Assembly (NCBI RefSeq): GCF_001639065.2
Contig: NZ_LQXO02000064.1
Coordinates: forward strand, 16,018-80,017
DNA: 64,000 nt
Direction of reading: 5' to 3'
DNA from: Vibrio barjaei
Lineage (GTDB): Bacteria; Pseudomonadota; Gammaproteobacteria; Enterobacterales; Vibrionaceae
The notes below the pieces were generated by a model that did not search any database, was not told where the DNA came from, and worked only from the letters and a program-made list of their open reading frames with translations. The translations under genes and the position numbers were made by a program. Below are positions 42,862 through 50,959 of this stretch, piece after piece; position 1 is the first letter of the stretch; every line of letters starts with the position of its first letter.

Positions 42862-43746
42862 ATGCTTGGATACCTACTTTTTATTATTAGTGCCTCTCTG
42901 GTCATCATTAATACAGCATTTTGTTCGATTCCTATTCTTGGGTTTGGATTGATCAAATTTCTACTTCCGATCAAACCTCTACAGCGATTGTGTACGTCTT
43001 TAGCAAATCGATTTATGTGGTTATGGGCGACGGTGAATCACGGTATTCTTCATTTGGTCAATCCCAAGGTGGAATGGGACATTGAAGGACTAGAATCACT
43101 GCGAAAAGATGGTTGGTATTTGATGATCAGTAACCACCTGAGTTGGACTGACATTGTTGTGCTCTGTAGCATATTTAAAGATCGCATTCCGATGCCTAAG
43201 TTTTTTCTGAAACAACAACTTTTGTACGTCCCTTTTGTCGGCATGGCTTGTTGGGCGCTAGATATGCCGTTTATGAAGCGTTATTCACGTGAGTATTTGC
43301 TTCGTCATCCAGAAAAGCGTGGACAAGATCTCGCCACCACGCGTCGCTCATGTGCAAAGTTTAAAGATACCCCGACGACAGTGGTTAATTATGTAGAAGG
43401 AACGCGCTTTACTGCCGATAAGCAGAAGAAAAGTGCCGCGGGTTACAACTATTTATTACAACCTAAGTCCGGTGGCATTGCTTATACATTGGCAGCGATG
43501 GGTGACCAGTTTGAAAATATTATTGATGTCACTCTGGCGTATCCGAAAAATACGGATGAGCCGTTTAAAGCGGCATTAATGGGCGATATGAAAAAAATAG
43601 TCGTAAAGGTTCGTATTCTGCCGGTAGATAACAAAATCTTGGGTGATTACTTTAACGATAAGCCTTACAAGCGAGAGTTCCAAAAATGGTTAGGTGACGT
43701 TTGGAAGGACAAGGACCAAGTACTCGATGATATCCACACCAAATAA
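42862..43746 (+). CDS. yihG: Acyltransferase YihG (PlsC family)
   Basis: This 294-residue inner-membrane acyltransferase is of the 1-acylglycerol-3-phosphate O-acyltransferase type. Two hydrophobic stretches at the N-terminus precede the catalytic ISNHLSWTDIVVL (HX4D) and the substrate-binding VNYVEGTRFT. E. coli YihG affects phospholipid acyl composition. ATG 42862 is chosen over a TTG at 42856. It is convergent with dsbA; in E. coli yihG is also near dsbA and srkA. Confidence 0.85.
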   Translation: MLGYLLFIISASLVIINTAFCSIPILGFGLIKFLLPIKPLQRLCTSLANRFMWLWATVNHGILHLVNPKVEWDIEGLESLRKDGWYLMISNHLSWTDIVVLCSIFKDRIPMPKFFLKQQLLYVPFVGMACWALDMPFMKRYSREYLLRHPEKRGQDLATTRRSCAKFKDTPTTVVNYVEGTRFTADKQKKSAAGYNYLLQPKSGGIAYTLAAMGDQFENIIDVTLAYPKNTDEPFKAALMGDMKKIVVKVRILPVDNKILGDYFNDKPYKREFQKWLGDVWKDKDQVLDDIHTK

Positions 43747-43747
43747 A

Positions 43748-43777
43748 AAAAACCGAGCTCATTTGGGCTCGGTTTTT
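43748..43777. terminator. Bidirectional terminator between yihG and dsbA
   Basis: AAAAACCGAGC-TCATTTGG-GCTCGGTTTTT is an 11-bp stem between convergent genes. Confidence 0.9.
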
Positions 43778-43792
43778 ACATTTTAGAGCGGC

Positions 43793-44392
43793 TTATTTCT
43801 TCAATAGGAAGTTTACCAGCTCAAAGTACTCATCCAATGACTGAATGCCACCAGCTTCGACTAGGTACTTGTTATTGACGATGACAGCAGGGACACCAGA
43901 AAGTCCGCTGTCTTTAAACTGCTTATCAAAACGGCGCACCATAGAGTCAACAGCAAAGCCGTTAAATGCGGCATCAAATTTCTTCGCGTCCACACCTTCA
44001 TCTAAGAAGATTTGACGCAGTTCTTCGTCATTGCGAGGCGGTTTGTTCATGTTATGAATACGGTTAAACATCACAGGAACCATCTTGTCTTCAATCTTTA
44101 ACGCCACCATAGTCGCGTAGGCTTTGCTCATTGAAAGGCCCATGTTGCCACCCATAAAAGAAACGTGGTTCTTCTGGAACTTAGCATCTGCTGGAATCTT
44201 TTTCTTAAGCTGCGCAATGATAGGCTCGAAACTGTTGCAGTGAGGGCAGTAGAAAGAGAAGTATTCAGTCACTACTGGCTTAGACGATTTTTCTAAATCT
44301 AAAACCTTGTAATGAGTACCTTCTTGAAATTGTGCTGCACTGACTCCCAGGCTGACTAGAAGCGTCGCAAATAATGCGATGATTTTTTTCAT
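43793..44392 (-). CDS. dsbA: Thiol:disulfide interchange protein DsbA
   Basis: This 199-residue periplasmic oxidase introduces disulfides in exported proteins and is recycled by DsbB. It has a signal peptide (MKKIIALFATLLVSLGVSAA), the thioredoxin-fold active site CPHC at residues 49-52, and the cis-proline loop SGVPAVIVNN. ATG 44392 after GGAG-type bases is preferred over 44416. It follows srkA, which in enterobacteria is co-transcribed with dsbA. Confidence 0.96.
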   Translation of the reverse strand: MKKIIALFATLLVSLGVSAAQFQEGTHYKVLDLEKSSKPVVTEYFSFYCPHCNSFEPIIAQLKKKIPADAKFQKNHVSFMGGNMGLSMSKAYATMVALKIEDKMVPVMFNRIHNMNKPPRNDEELRQIFLDEGVDAKKFDAAFNGFAVDSMVRRFDKQFKDSGLSGVPAVIVNNKYLVEAGGIQSLDEYFELVNFLLKK

Positions 44393-44443
44393 TATTTTCT
44401 CCATGTGTAAAACCAAATCCTTATCAGGAATGGGGATAGTTTG

Positions 44444-45427
44444 TCACCACTGCGGTTGTAATGAAAGTGGCTTTTCATTCAGCGCGGCTATCTGTTCTTT
44501 AAAACCTAACACTTGTCCTTCCCAGTATTTGGCATCATTGAACCAAGGAAAGGCCTGTGGAAAGGCAGGATCATGCCAGCGTTTCGCTAACCAAGCCATG
44601 TAGTGCACCATACGTAGACCGCGTAAAGGCTCAATTAGTTTCAATTGATCGTTGGCGAGGTCACCAAATTCTTGATATCCCTCCAATAGAACATCAAGTT
44701 GCATCATTTTGTCTTGTCGATCGCCATTGAGCAACATCCATAAATCCTGAATAGCAGGCCCATTTCGTGCATCGTCTAGATCCACAAACATCGGACCGTC
44801 ACGCCAAAGAATGTTGCCCGGGTGGCAGTCGCCATGTAGACGAATGGTTTCACTAGGTTGCCAATGCGCTTCAATTTGCGAGATCAGTAAATCTAAATCG
44901 CTAAAAAACGCATTTTCTAAATGTGCAGGGATGAATGTTGACGACTGCAGCAGTTTTCTTGGCTGATACACGTACTCTTCCAGACCAATTGTCGGGCGAT
45001 GGATAAAGTTCCTTTGGGCTCCTACCTGATGGATACGGCCCATAAATCGTCCCACCCATTCTAGTTGATCTAGGTTATCAACCTCGAACTGGCGGCCACC
45101 TTCACTATTAAACAGAGTGAACAGATAACCTTGATACTCGTGAATAGTCTCTCCGTTAATCGATAGAGGCGCGGCAATAGGTACTTCGTTTTCCACCAGT
45201 TCATTGGAAAAGTCGTGCTCTTCTTGGATTTGATCACGGCTCCAGCGTTGTGGTCTATAAAACTTGACCACAAAGCGCTTTCTATCTTCATCAGTAAATT
45301 GATAGACGCGGTTTTCGTAGCTGTTAAGAGCAAGCAAGCCGGATTCTGCGCGAACACCGATGCTTTCTAAGGCATACCACATGAAATCGGGAGTGAGGGC
45401 ATCAAAGTTAAAGGCTTTATCTGTCAT
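44444..45427 (-). CDS. srkA: Stress response kinase SrkA (YihE)
   Basis: This 327-residue APH/choline-kinase-like Ser/Thr kinase protects against stress-induced death in E. coli. Catalytic HGDCHPGNILW and metal-binding MFVDLDDARNG motifs are present, plus NSYENRVYQF and RFVVKFYRP at the N-lobe. The family start is MTDKAFNFDALTPD (ATG 45427). An in-frame ATG at 45448 has a better Shine-Dalgarno (AGGAAAAGGG, 7 nt away) and would add MSPFILY. The hairpin at 45437-45462 covers this region. Confidence 0.93.
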   Translation of the reverse strand: MTDKAFNFDALTPDFMWYALESIGVRAESGLLALNSYENRVYQFTDEDRKRFVVKFYRPQRWSRDQIQEEHDFSNELVENEVPIAAPLSINGETIHEYQGYLFTLFNSEGGRQFEVDNLDQLEWVGRFMGRIHQVGAQRNFIHRPTIGLEEYVYQPRKLLQSSTFIPAHLENAFFSDLDLLISQIEAHWQPSETIRLHGDCHPGNILWRDGPMFVDLDDARNGPAIQDLWMLLNGDRQDKMMQLDVLLEGYQEFGDLANDQLKLIEPLRGLRMVHYMAWLAKRWHDPAFPQAFPWFNDAKYWEGQVLGFKEQIAALNEKPLSLQPQW

Positions 45428-45436
45428 GTATAAAAT

Positions 45437-45462
45437 AAAAGGGCTCATTGCTGAGCCCTTTT
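45437..45462 (-). terminator. Terminator after ccoG, overlapping the srkA leader
   Basis: AAAAGGGCTCA-TTGC-TGAGCCCTTTT is a perfect 11-bp stem. On the minus strand it ends in TTTTATTTTA and finishes 9 nt before the srkA ATG (45427). The alternative srkA start (45448) lies across the hairpin loop. Confidence 0.75.
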
Positions 45463-45488
45463 CCTATAATAGGTAGCTAACACGTCGG

Positions 45489-46907
45489 TTAGAGCTTCTT
45501 AATAAATCGACTTTCTACTTCTGTCGAGAAGTCATTACTGTCGCTCAGTATAAACTGAATTGTCGACACAGGTGAACTGAGTTGCTCTGGATCTGCACCT
45601 AAACTGATCGGCAGGTTAAAGACTTCACCTGGTTCAACGGAAATGGTTTGTCTGCCATACCACGTTGCGTTCTCTAGTCCAGAAACACTAAGCGTATATT
45701 GTTGCTCTTGTTGTGTTTTATTGATGACCTTCAGGGTGTAGGTATTTTCAACCAGACCATCACTGTTAACTCGGAACAGTTGGTTGCGATCCCTAAGCAC
45801 ACTCAGCCCCGCTGGGTCGACGGCCGAAATCTGCACAAAGAACAGGGCAATCATCACCAGTAATACCGAGCCATAACCTAGTAGCTTTGGTCGCATGACT
45901 TTGGTGTGTTTACCTGAGAGACGGTGCTCCGTGGTGTAGCTTATTAGACCTTTCTCATAGCCCATTCTGTCCATGGTCTTGTCACACGCGTCAATACAGG
46001 CGCCGCAGTTGATGCATTCGTACTGCAAACCATCTCGGATATCAATGCCCGTTGGGCACACTTGTACACAAAGGTCACAGTCAATACAGTCACCCAAGCC
46101 CAGCTTTTTCGGGTCCGCTTTACGAGAGCGAGGACCACGAGTTTCACCTCGTTGGCTGTTGTAGCCAACAATAAAGGTGTCCTTATCAAACATGGCAGAC
46201 TGGAAGCGAGCGTAAGGGCACATATGGATGCACATGATGGAGCGCATCCAGCCTGCGTTCGCGTATGTACAACCGGCAAAAAACAGTACCCAGAATACGG
46301 GCCAGAAGCTGGCATTAAAGGTGAAAAAATCACTAACGAGCGCGCCAATTGGCACAAAATAGCCGGTAAAGGTAAAGCCAGTCGCTAACGCAATAGCTAA
46401 CCAAGCGACATGTTTGAGACCTTTACGCATAATGAGGTTTGGACTGAGTTTACCGCTGTCTTGCTTGCGTCTTTTGTTGGCGCTACCTTCTAGCTTTTCT
46501 TCAAACCAAATGTACATAAAGGTCCAGACGGTCTGTGGGCATAAGTAGCCACACCAAACTCGACCTAAAAATGTGGTGATGAAAAACAGGCCAAATGCCG
46601 CCACCATAAATAGTAACGCGAGTAGGGTGAGATCTTGCGGATAAAGTGTGGTGCCAAAAAAGTTAAATTGCTGATTACCAATATCAAGCAATACCGCTTG
46701 TCTCTCGCCGTAAGGTATCCAAGGTACCAGTGCGAACAATAGGAGTAAAAACCAGCCGCCGTAGCGTCTAAGCTTTTGAAAGGTTCCTTTACTTTCACGA
46801 ACGTAGATGCGATTACTTGGGTTAAATCGATCTCCGTTGCCTTTGTGGGTTTTGGGGTTGAACGTTTTGGGTGTTACATCCTTTACGTCAATTTTATCCT
46901 GACTCAT
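45489..46907 (-). CDS. ccoG: Cytochrome c oxidase accessory protein CcoG (RdxA/FixG)
   Basis: This 472-residue polyferredoxin-like membrane protein assists copper insertion into cbb3 oxidase. It has about five helices, including VWCGYLCPQTVWTFMYIWFE. Two 4Fe-4S motifs follow: CIDCDLCVQVCP and CINCGACIDACD, with an associated GYEKGLISYTTEH. A C-terminal periplasmic Ig-like domain (about 340-472) completes it. The cbb3 structural genes are not in the window. No FNR box was recognised upstream. Confidence 0.93.
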   Translation of the reverse strand: MSQDKIDVKDVTPKTFNPKTHKGNGDRFNPSNRIYVRESKGTFQKLRRYGGWFLLLLFALVPWIPYGERQAVLLDIGNQQFNFFGTTLYPQDLTLLALLFMVAAFGLFFITTFLGRVWCGYLCPQTVWTFMYIWFEEKLEGSANKRRKQDSGKLSPNLIMRKGLKHVAWLAIALATGFTFTGYFVPIGALVSDFFTFNASFWPVFWVLFFAGCTYANAGWMRSIMCIHMCPYARFQSAMFDKDTFIVGYNSQRGETRGPRSRKADPKKLGLGDCIDCDLCVQVCPTGIDIRDGLQYECINCGACIDACDKTMDRMGYEKGLISYTTEHRLSGKHTKVMRPKLLGYGSVLLVMIALFFVQISAVDPAGLSVLRDRNQLFRVNSDGLVENTYTLKVINKTQQEQQYTLSVSGLENATWYGRQTISVEPGEVFNLPISLGADPEQLSSPVSTIQFILSDSNDFSTEVESRFIKKL

Positions 46908-47095
46908 GCTGAGGCTGTCCTTCTTGGGCTGACGGTGCGTTTTGACGCACTCTATCTATTCCGACATTGCTGCGACTGGTAAGTCACTTACTAATCAGTA
47001 CGCAGTATTAAAACCCAGCGATTATAACCTTGATAACAATTTCATTTCTTTAAGGCTATCAACCTTTAACAACAAAATTAGCGTCGGCTCATATA

Positions 47096-47122
47096 AAAAA
47101 CGACCCTTAGAGGGTCGTTTTT
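47096..47122 (-). terminator. Terminator after yihD
   Basis: AAAAACGACCC-TTAGA-GGGTCGTTTTT lies 12 bp from the yihD stop and is symmetric enough to act in both directions. Confidence 0.88.
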
Positions 47123-47133
47123 ATAACGTTTGG

Positions 47134-47400
47134 TTATTTGATGATGCCGCGAGCCTTTAATAGTGCGGTTTTGAAGTCATCCTCTTGGTCTTTCGCCAAT
47201 CCAGGAATCATCTCGTCTTTCTGGCTATTGCGCATTTTTAGGTGGTAGATCAGAACATCATCAGTGAGATCTTCAAGCTTACCTTCGTATCCAGCTTCAT
47301 TGGACAGTTTTATAATAAATTCCAGTAAGTTAAGGTCAGGTTCTTTCTGCCATTCTGGATGTATTAACTCAATGAGTTCGTTGACGCGGTGACACTTCAT
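47134..47400 (-). CDS. yihD: DUF1040 family protein YihD
   Basis: This 88-residue cytoplasmic protein of unknown role matches E. coli YihD along its length (MKCHRVNELIELIHPEWQ, EPDLNLLEFI, LTDDVLIYHLKMR, DFKTALLKARGIIK). ATG 47400 after AGAAAG is the family start; the open frame runs on to 47487 but would include terminator DNA. In E. coli yihD is also beside the dsbA-srkA cluster. Confidence 0.92.
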   Translation of the reverse strand: MKCHRVNELIELIHPEWQKEPDLNLLEFIIKLSNEAGYEGKLEDLTDDVLIYHLKMRNSQKDEMIPGLAKDQEDDFKTALLKARGIIK

Positions 47401-47488
47401 AACTTTCTCCACAATTTTTATAAGTATTTTTGAGTAAAAGTACCAAAAATCGGGGCTAATACCAATAAATGAAGGAATTGGACACAAA

Positions 47489-47515
47489 AAAAAGCGCAGG
47501 ATAACTGCGCTTTTT
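47489..47515 (-). terminator. Terminator after the small ORF
   Basis: AAAAAGCGCAG-GATAA-CTGCGCTTTTT lies immediately after the stop at 47517 and supports this small frame being a transcribed gene. Confidence 0.87.
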
Positions 47516-47516
47516 A

Positions 47517-47714
47517 TTATGCCGCTTTAACAACTCTGGTTGGAGCTGGTGCCATACGAACACTTTGTTCAACGAGCGTCATTGAAGGAGCGACTTTTTT
47601 TGCGACAGGCGCAGAAACGAAACCACTGCGACGACGCGACGCACCACGATTTGAGTACGAAAACCTGACGGGTGTTGGGCGCATTGTTTTACCTAACAAG
47701 TCAGGCAATTCCAT
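47517..47714 (-). CDS. Small basic protein of unknown function
   Basis: From the ATG at 47714 the product is 65 residues: MELPDLLGKTMRPTPVRFSY, then a basic RRRSG patch and an Ala/Pro/Val-rich tail ending TRVVKAA. I recognise no family. The frame extends 27 codons further to a TTG at 47795, but neither start has a convincing Shine-Dalgarno; AGG lies 13 nt before the ATG. A terminator follows at once, and a 13-bp inverted repeat lies just upstream. No signal peptide or membrane helix is seen. It may be an RNA-binding or ribosome-linked peptide, which is a guess from charge only. Confidence 0.45.
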   Translation of the reverse strand: MELPDLLGKTMRPTPVRFSYSNRGASRRRSGFVSAPVAKKVAPSMTLVEQSVRMAPAPTRVVKAA

Positions 47715-47728
47715 TGCCAATCTAATGG

Positions 47729-47808
47729 CCTGATTACTTATGAGAACATCGAAATAACTCTCAATGTTACTCTTTTTTGACTTATGCCACTCCAAATAAG
47801 TAATCAGG
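47729..47808. repeat. 13-bp inverted repeat before the small ORF
   Basis: CCTGATTACTTAT (47729-47741) and ATAAGTAATCAGG (47796-47808) are exact inverted copies 54 bp apart. In RNA they would form a stem ending about 14 nt before the ATG at 47714. Confidence 0.6.
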
Positions 47809-47813
47809 AATAA

Positions 47814-47831
47814 TGATATGCATGCATATCA
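47814..47831. promoter_or_regulatory. 18-bp perfect palindrome
   Basis: TGATATGCATGCATATCA is fully self-complementary and lies between the small ORF and the divergent Spo0M-like gene. It looks like an operator for a dimeric regulator, but no regulator gene is adjacent. Confidence 0.45.
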
Positions 47832-47985
47832 CGCATAGAATACCACCAAGTTTGTGTGGATACGATAGTTTGCAGTGAATTATTGGTCATTTTTTCCACA
47901 ATGGATTTGTGCGTTGGATATTTGTTTTCTCTATCATTTTGCGATAAAACGGTAGCACTATCTTGGGATATAAATGGATGTGCGT

Positions 47986-48786
47986 ATGTCTTTTTTTAAG
48001 AAAACCTTAGCAAGTTTTGGTATCGGCGCCGCGCGAGTGGATTCTGTTCTTCACCAAGAATACCTCTACCCCGGTGAGACAGTAAAAGTCACAATTCACG
48101 TTTATGGTGGTAACACTGCCCAGACGGTGGATAACATCAATATGAGACTCTGTTGTCGCTATATTGATGAGGTAGCACGTAGTAATCACGACAATAGCAA
48201 TCAACCGGGCGCACCGAAAAAAAGAGTATCGAAAACTTTTGAGTTGCAAACATGGAAACTGCCTTACGCATTCACCATTGAGCCAGGAGAAACACGAGAC
48301 TTTGAAGTTGAGCTTGACGTACCTTGGAATACTCCGGTGACGATTGGTGACTCTAAAGTGTGGTTGGAAACGGGATTGGATATCGCGCTAGCAGCTGATC
48401 CGACGGACAAAGATATGCTGACAGTGAGGCCAGATCCATTAGTGGACGGCATATTCTCTGCTTTGGAAGAGCAAGGGTTGCGTATTCGTCAGGTTGAGTG
48501 CGAAGCGGCAAAGGGCTTTACTATGCCGTTTGTTCAAGAGTTTGAGTTTGTTCCAACCACTGGGCCTTACCATGGTCGCTGGCGTGAGCTTGAAATCATT
48601 GCTTACCGTAGTGAAGATGAACTCAAGTTGTGGTTTGAAGTCGATAGAAATAAAGAGGGAGTAAAAGGCATGCTCTCAAGTCTCATTGGTTTAGGGCAAC
48701 TGAAACGAGAAATGCAGATCCCAAGTTCACTGTCTGGTGAAGAAGCGGGTCAGCAGGTTCTGGCTTACTTAGAGCAAACAACCTAA
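47986..48786 (+). CDS. Spo0M-like (sporulation-control) family protein
   Basis: This 266-residue protein of the arrestin-like Spo0M family has two beta-sandwich halves. FFKKTLASFGIGAARVDSVL, PGETVKVTIHVYGG and IEPGETRDFEVELDVPWNTP are typical. The C-terminal half contains EFEFVPTTGPYHGRWRELEI. In Bacillus the protein modulates sporulation and the cytoskeleton; its role in non-sporulating bacteria is unclear. An ATG at 47974 (after GGGA) is the alternative start. No signal peptide is seen. Confidence 0.8.
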   Translation: MSFFKKTLASFGIGAARVDSVLHQEYLYPGETVKVTIHVYGGNTAQTVDNINMRLCCRYIDEVARSNHDNSNQPGAPKKRVSKTFELQTWKLPYAFTIEPGETRDFEVELDVPWNTPVTIGDSKVWLETGLDIALAADPTDKDMLTVRPDPLVDGIFSALEEQGLRIRQVECEAAKGFTMPFVQEFEFVPTTGPYHGRWRELEIIAYRSEDELKLWFEVDRNKEGVKGMLSSLIGLGQLKREMQIPSSLSGEEAGQQVLAYLEQTT

Positions 48787-48814
48787 CTTCGGCTTACGCA
48801 TGTTAGCTGAATGT

Positions 48815-48851
48815 GGCATACTCTTTAATCACTGTCCTTTTAGAGTATGCC
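48815..48851 (+). promoter_or_regulatory. Inverted repeat overlapping the trhA leader
   Basis: GGCATACTCT (48815-48824) and AGAGTATGCC (48842-48851) are exact inverted copies around a 17-nt loop. The 3' arm ends 3 nt before the trhA ATG and takes in the only purine-rich AGAG that could serve as a Shine-Dalgarno. Confidence 0.5.
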
Positions 48852-48854
48852 TTA

Positions 48855-49508
48855 ATGTCCTCAGCAATTACTTCCAATTACAGCGCTCGTGAAGAGTGGG
48901 CGAACAGCATCTCTCATGGTATTGGAGTGCTGCTGTCCATTGTAGGCTTGATACTACTGCTGCAGAAAGCGCTTGGTGCGCACGCCGACGTTCTCACGAT
49001 TACTAGTATGAGCCTTTATGGCGCTAGCATGATCACGCTATTTCTGGCATCAACCTTGTATCACTCTATTGCTAACCCTAACAGTAAACGCTGGCTGAAA
49101 ACTTTCGACCATTGCGCTATTTTTTTGTTGATAGCGGGTAGCTATACACCGTTTATGCTGGTGAGTCTGAGAACACCACTAGCAATTGGCTTAATGGTTG
49201 TTATTTGGGCGCTGGCTGTCATTGGTATCATTATGAAGTTGTTCTTCGTTTATCGCTTTAAACGTGCTTCATTGATTACCTATCTTGTCATGGGGTGGTT
49301 ATCGGTGATAGTCATCTATCAATTGGCTAAGCATTTAGAGCCCTCGGGCTTAATACTATTGGCATTGGGCGGCGCGATTTACACCTTGGGTGTCGTGTTC
49401 TATGCCAATAAGCGGATACCCTATAACCATGCTATTTGGCATCTTTTTGTGCTTGCAGGAGCAGCTTGTCACTTTTTTGCAGTGTACTGGTATGTAGCGC
49501 CGGTTTAG
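48855..49508 (+). CDS. trhA: TrhA/hemolysin III family membrane protein
   Basis: This 217-residue seven-helix membrane protein belongs to the PAQR-like hemolysin III family. E. coli TrhA supports membrane energetics homeostasis. Conserved metal-site elements are REEWANSISHGIGVL, STLYHSI with KTFDHCAIFLLIAGSYTPF, and the C-terminal NHAIWHLFVLAGAACHFFAV histidines. ATG 48855 gives the family start; the open frame from 48813 covers the hairpin instead. It is convergent with trkH, overlapping its end by 4 bp. Confidence 0.88.
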   Translation: MSSAITSNYSAREEWANSISHGIGVLLSIVGLILLLQKALGAHADVLTITSMSLYGASMITLFLASTLYHSIANPNSKRWLKTFDHCAIFLLIAGSYTPFMLVSLRTPLAIGLMVVIWALAVIGIIMKLFFVYRFKRASLITYLVMGWLSVIVIYQLAKHLEPSGLILLALGGAIYTLGVVFYANKRIPYNHAIWHLFVLAGAACHFFAVYWYVAPV

Positions 49509-50950
49509 CGGCGCCAAAACGCAGGGAAGAAAAGTACTAACAGGGTCAGGATTTCCAAACGGCCCATTAACATACCAAAGCTAAGCAGCCACTTAGCGGC
49601 ATCGGGAAGTGGCGCAAAGTTACCTGTTGGGCCAATAATATCGCCCATCCCTGGTCCTACGTTCGCGACTGCGGTGATCGAGCCGGAGATACTGGTGACT
49701 GGATCCAGCCCCATTGCACTCAATCCTGCGGCAATAACGATAATAGTCACAAAGAACATCAACACAAATGCGACAACTGAGCGCACGATATCATCATTGA
49801 CGGGACGGTTATTGTAGCGTTGGACAAAGACGCCTGACGGATGAATGAGCTTCATCATTTGCTTATTAAGCAAGGTAACAGCTATCTGAAAACGGAATAT
49901 TTTGATGCCGCCCGAGGTTGAACCTGAACATGCTCCTACCATCATCATAAACGCAAAAATAACCGAAGGTAGCGGTCCCCAAGCCGTAAAGTCTTCCAGT
50001 CCAAAGCCTGTTGTTGTTACAACAGATACGATGTTGAACATGGAGACTCGGAATGCATCATTTAGCGCATAACCATCTTCCCAAAATAGCCACAACGCCA
50101 CAACGGTGCTCGATACTAAAAACAGATACCCAAAGCCTCGAACCTGAGCATCCCTAAGCAATATTCTCGGATCGCGTTTTGTTAACGCAGCAACAAACAG
50201 TAGGAAAGGTAGCCCGCCTAAGAACATAAAGATGGTACCGACCCAGTGTGCGCCTTCCGAGAAATGGTTCATAGAGCCATCGGAAGTGGAATAGCCGCCC
50301 GTTGAAAGTGTAGTGAACGAGTGATTAATTGCATCGAACAGATCCATTCCTGTCACTATATAGCCCAGTAGACAAAGCCCAGTTAATACTAGATAAACCA
50401 GTACAATGTTTTTGGCGACCGTTTTGGCTCTCGGGCTGCTTTTATCTGACCAATCTGAAGATTCTGTTTGGAATAGACGCATACCACCTACGTTAAGCAT
50501 TGGCAGAACGGCAACCGCCATAACAATAAATCCGATACCGCCTAACCATTGCAAAATAGAACGCCACAGTAAAATACTGGGAGCCATGTTGTCTAATCCG
50601 CTAAGTACCGTTGATCCTGTTGTCGTAATGCCAGACATGGTCTCGAAGTAAGCATCGGTGAAGCTGATATGGTTGATAAAAACAAAAGGGAGCGCGGCAA
50701 AGGCACTGGCAATAGTCCAAACCAAGCTAGTGATTAGGAACATATCACGCACACTGAGTTTGAAGTTTTTTGTGCGTCCAAGTGAGAGGCAAACAAAGGC
50801 GGCAAAATGGGTAATGACAACCGCTAAGCCAAAATCAAGGAAACCATCGGTACCAGTAAAGAAAGCAACCAATGTTGGGACGTACATAAATAGGGCTAGC
50901 TTAGAGAGCACTAACCCTATAACAAAGGAAACAGGACGGGCGTTAACCAT
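49505..50950 (-). CDS. trkH: Trk system potassium uptake protein TrkH
   Basis: This 481-residue K+ channel-like membrane subunit has four M1-P-M2 repeats. Selectivity-filter loops are visible in TTTGSTVLSGLD, STGGYSTSDG, TTTGFGLEDF and NVGPGMGDIIGPTG. It works with TrkA, encoded 9 bp upstream, at the end of the leftward def-fmt-rsmB-trkA-trkH run. The 3' end overlaps the trhA 3' end by 4 bp. Confidence 0.96.
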   Translation of the reverse strand: MVNARPVSFVIGLVLSKLALFMYVPTLVAFFTGTDGFLDFGLAVVITHFAAFVCLSLGRTKNFKLSVRDMFLITSLVWTIASAFAALPFVFINHISFTDAYFETMSGITTTGSTVLSGLDNMAPSILLWRSILQWLGGIGFIVMAVAVLPMLNVGGMRLFQTESSDWSDKSSPRAKTVAKNIVLVYLVLTGLCLLGYIVTGMDLFDAINHSFTTLSTGGYSTSDGSMNHFSEGAHWVGTIFMFLGGLPFLLFVAALTKRDPRILLRDAQVRGFGYLFLVSSTVVALWLFWEDGYALNDAFRVSMFNIVSVVTTTGFGLEDFTAWGPLPSVIFAFMMMVGACSGSTSGGIKIFRFQIAVTLLNKQMMKLIHPSGVFVQRYNNRPVNDDIVRSVVAFVLMFFVTIIVIAAGLSAMGLDPVTSISGSITAVANVGPGMGDIIGPTGNFAPLPDAAKWLLSFGMLMGRLEILTLLVLFFPAFWRR

Positions 50951-50959
50951 TGGAGTGCC

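Noticed and set aside
46942..47160. 72-residue rightward frame between ccoG and yihD
   Set aside because: It runs through the yihD terminator into yihD antisense, lacks a Shine-Dalgarno and resembles no family.
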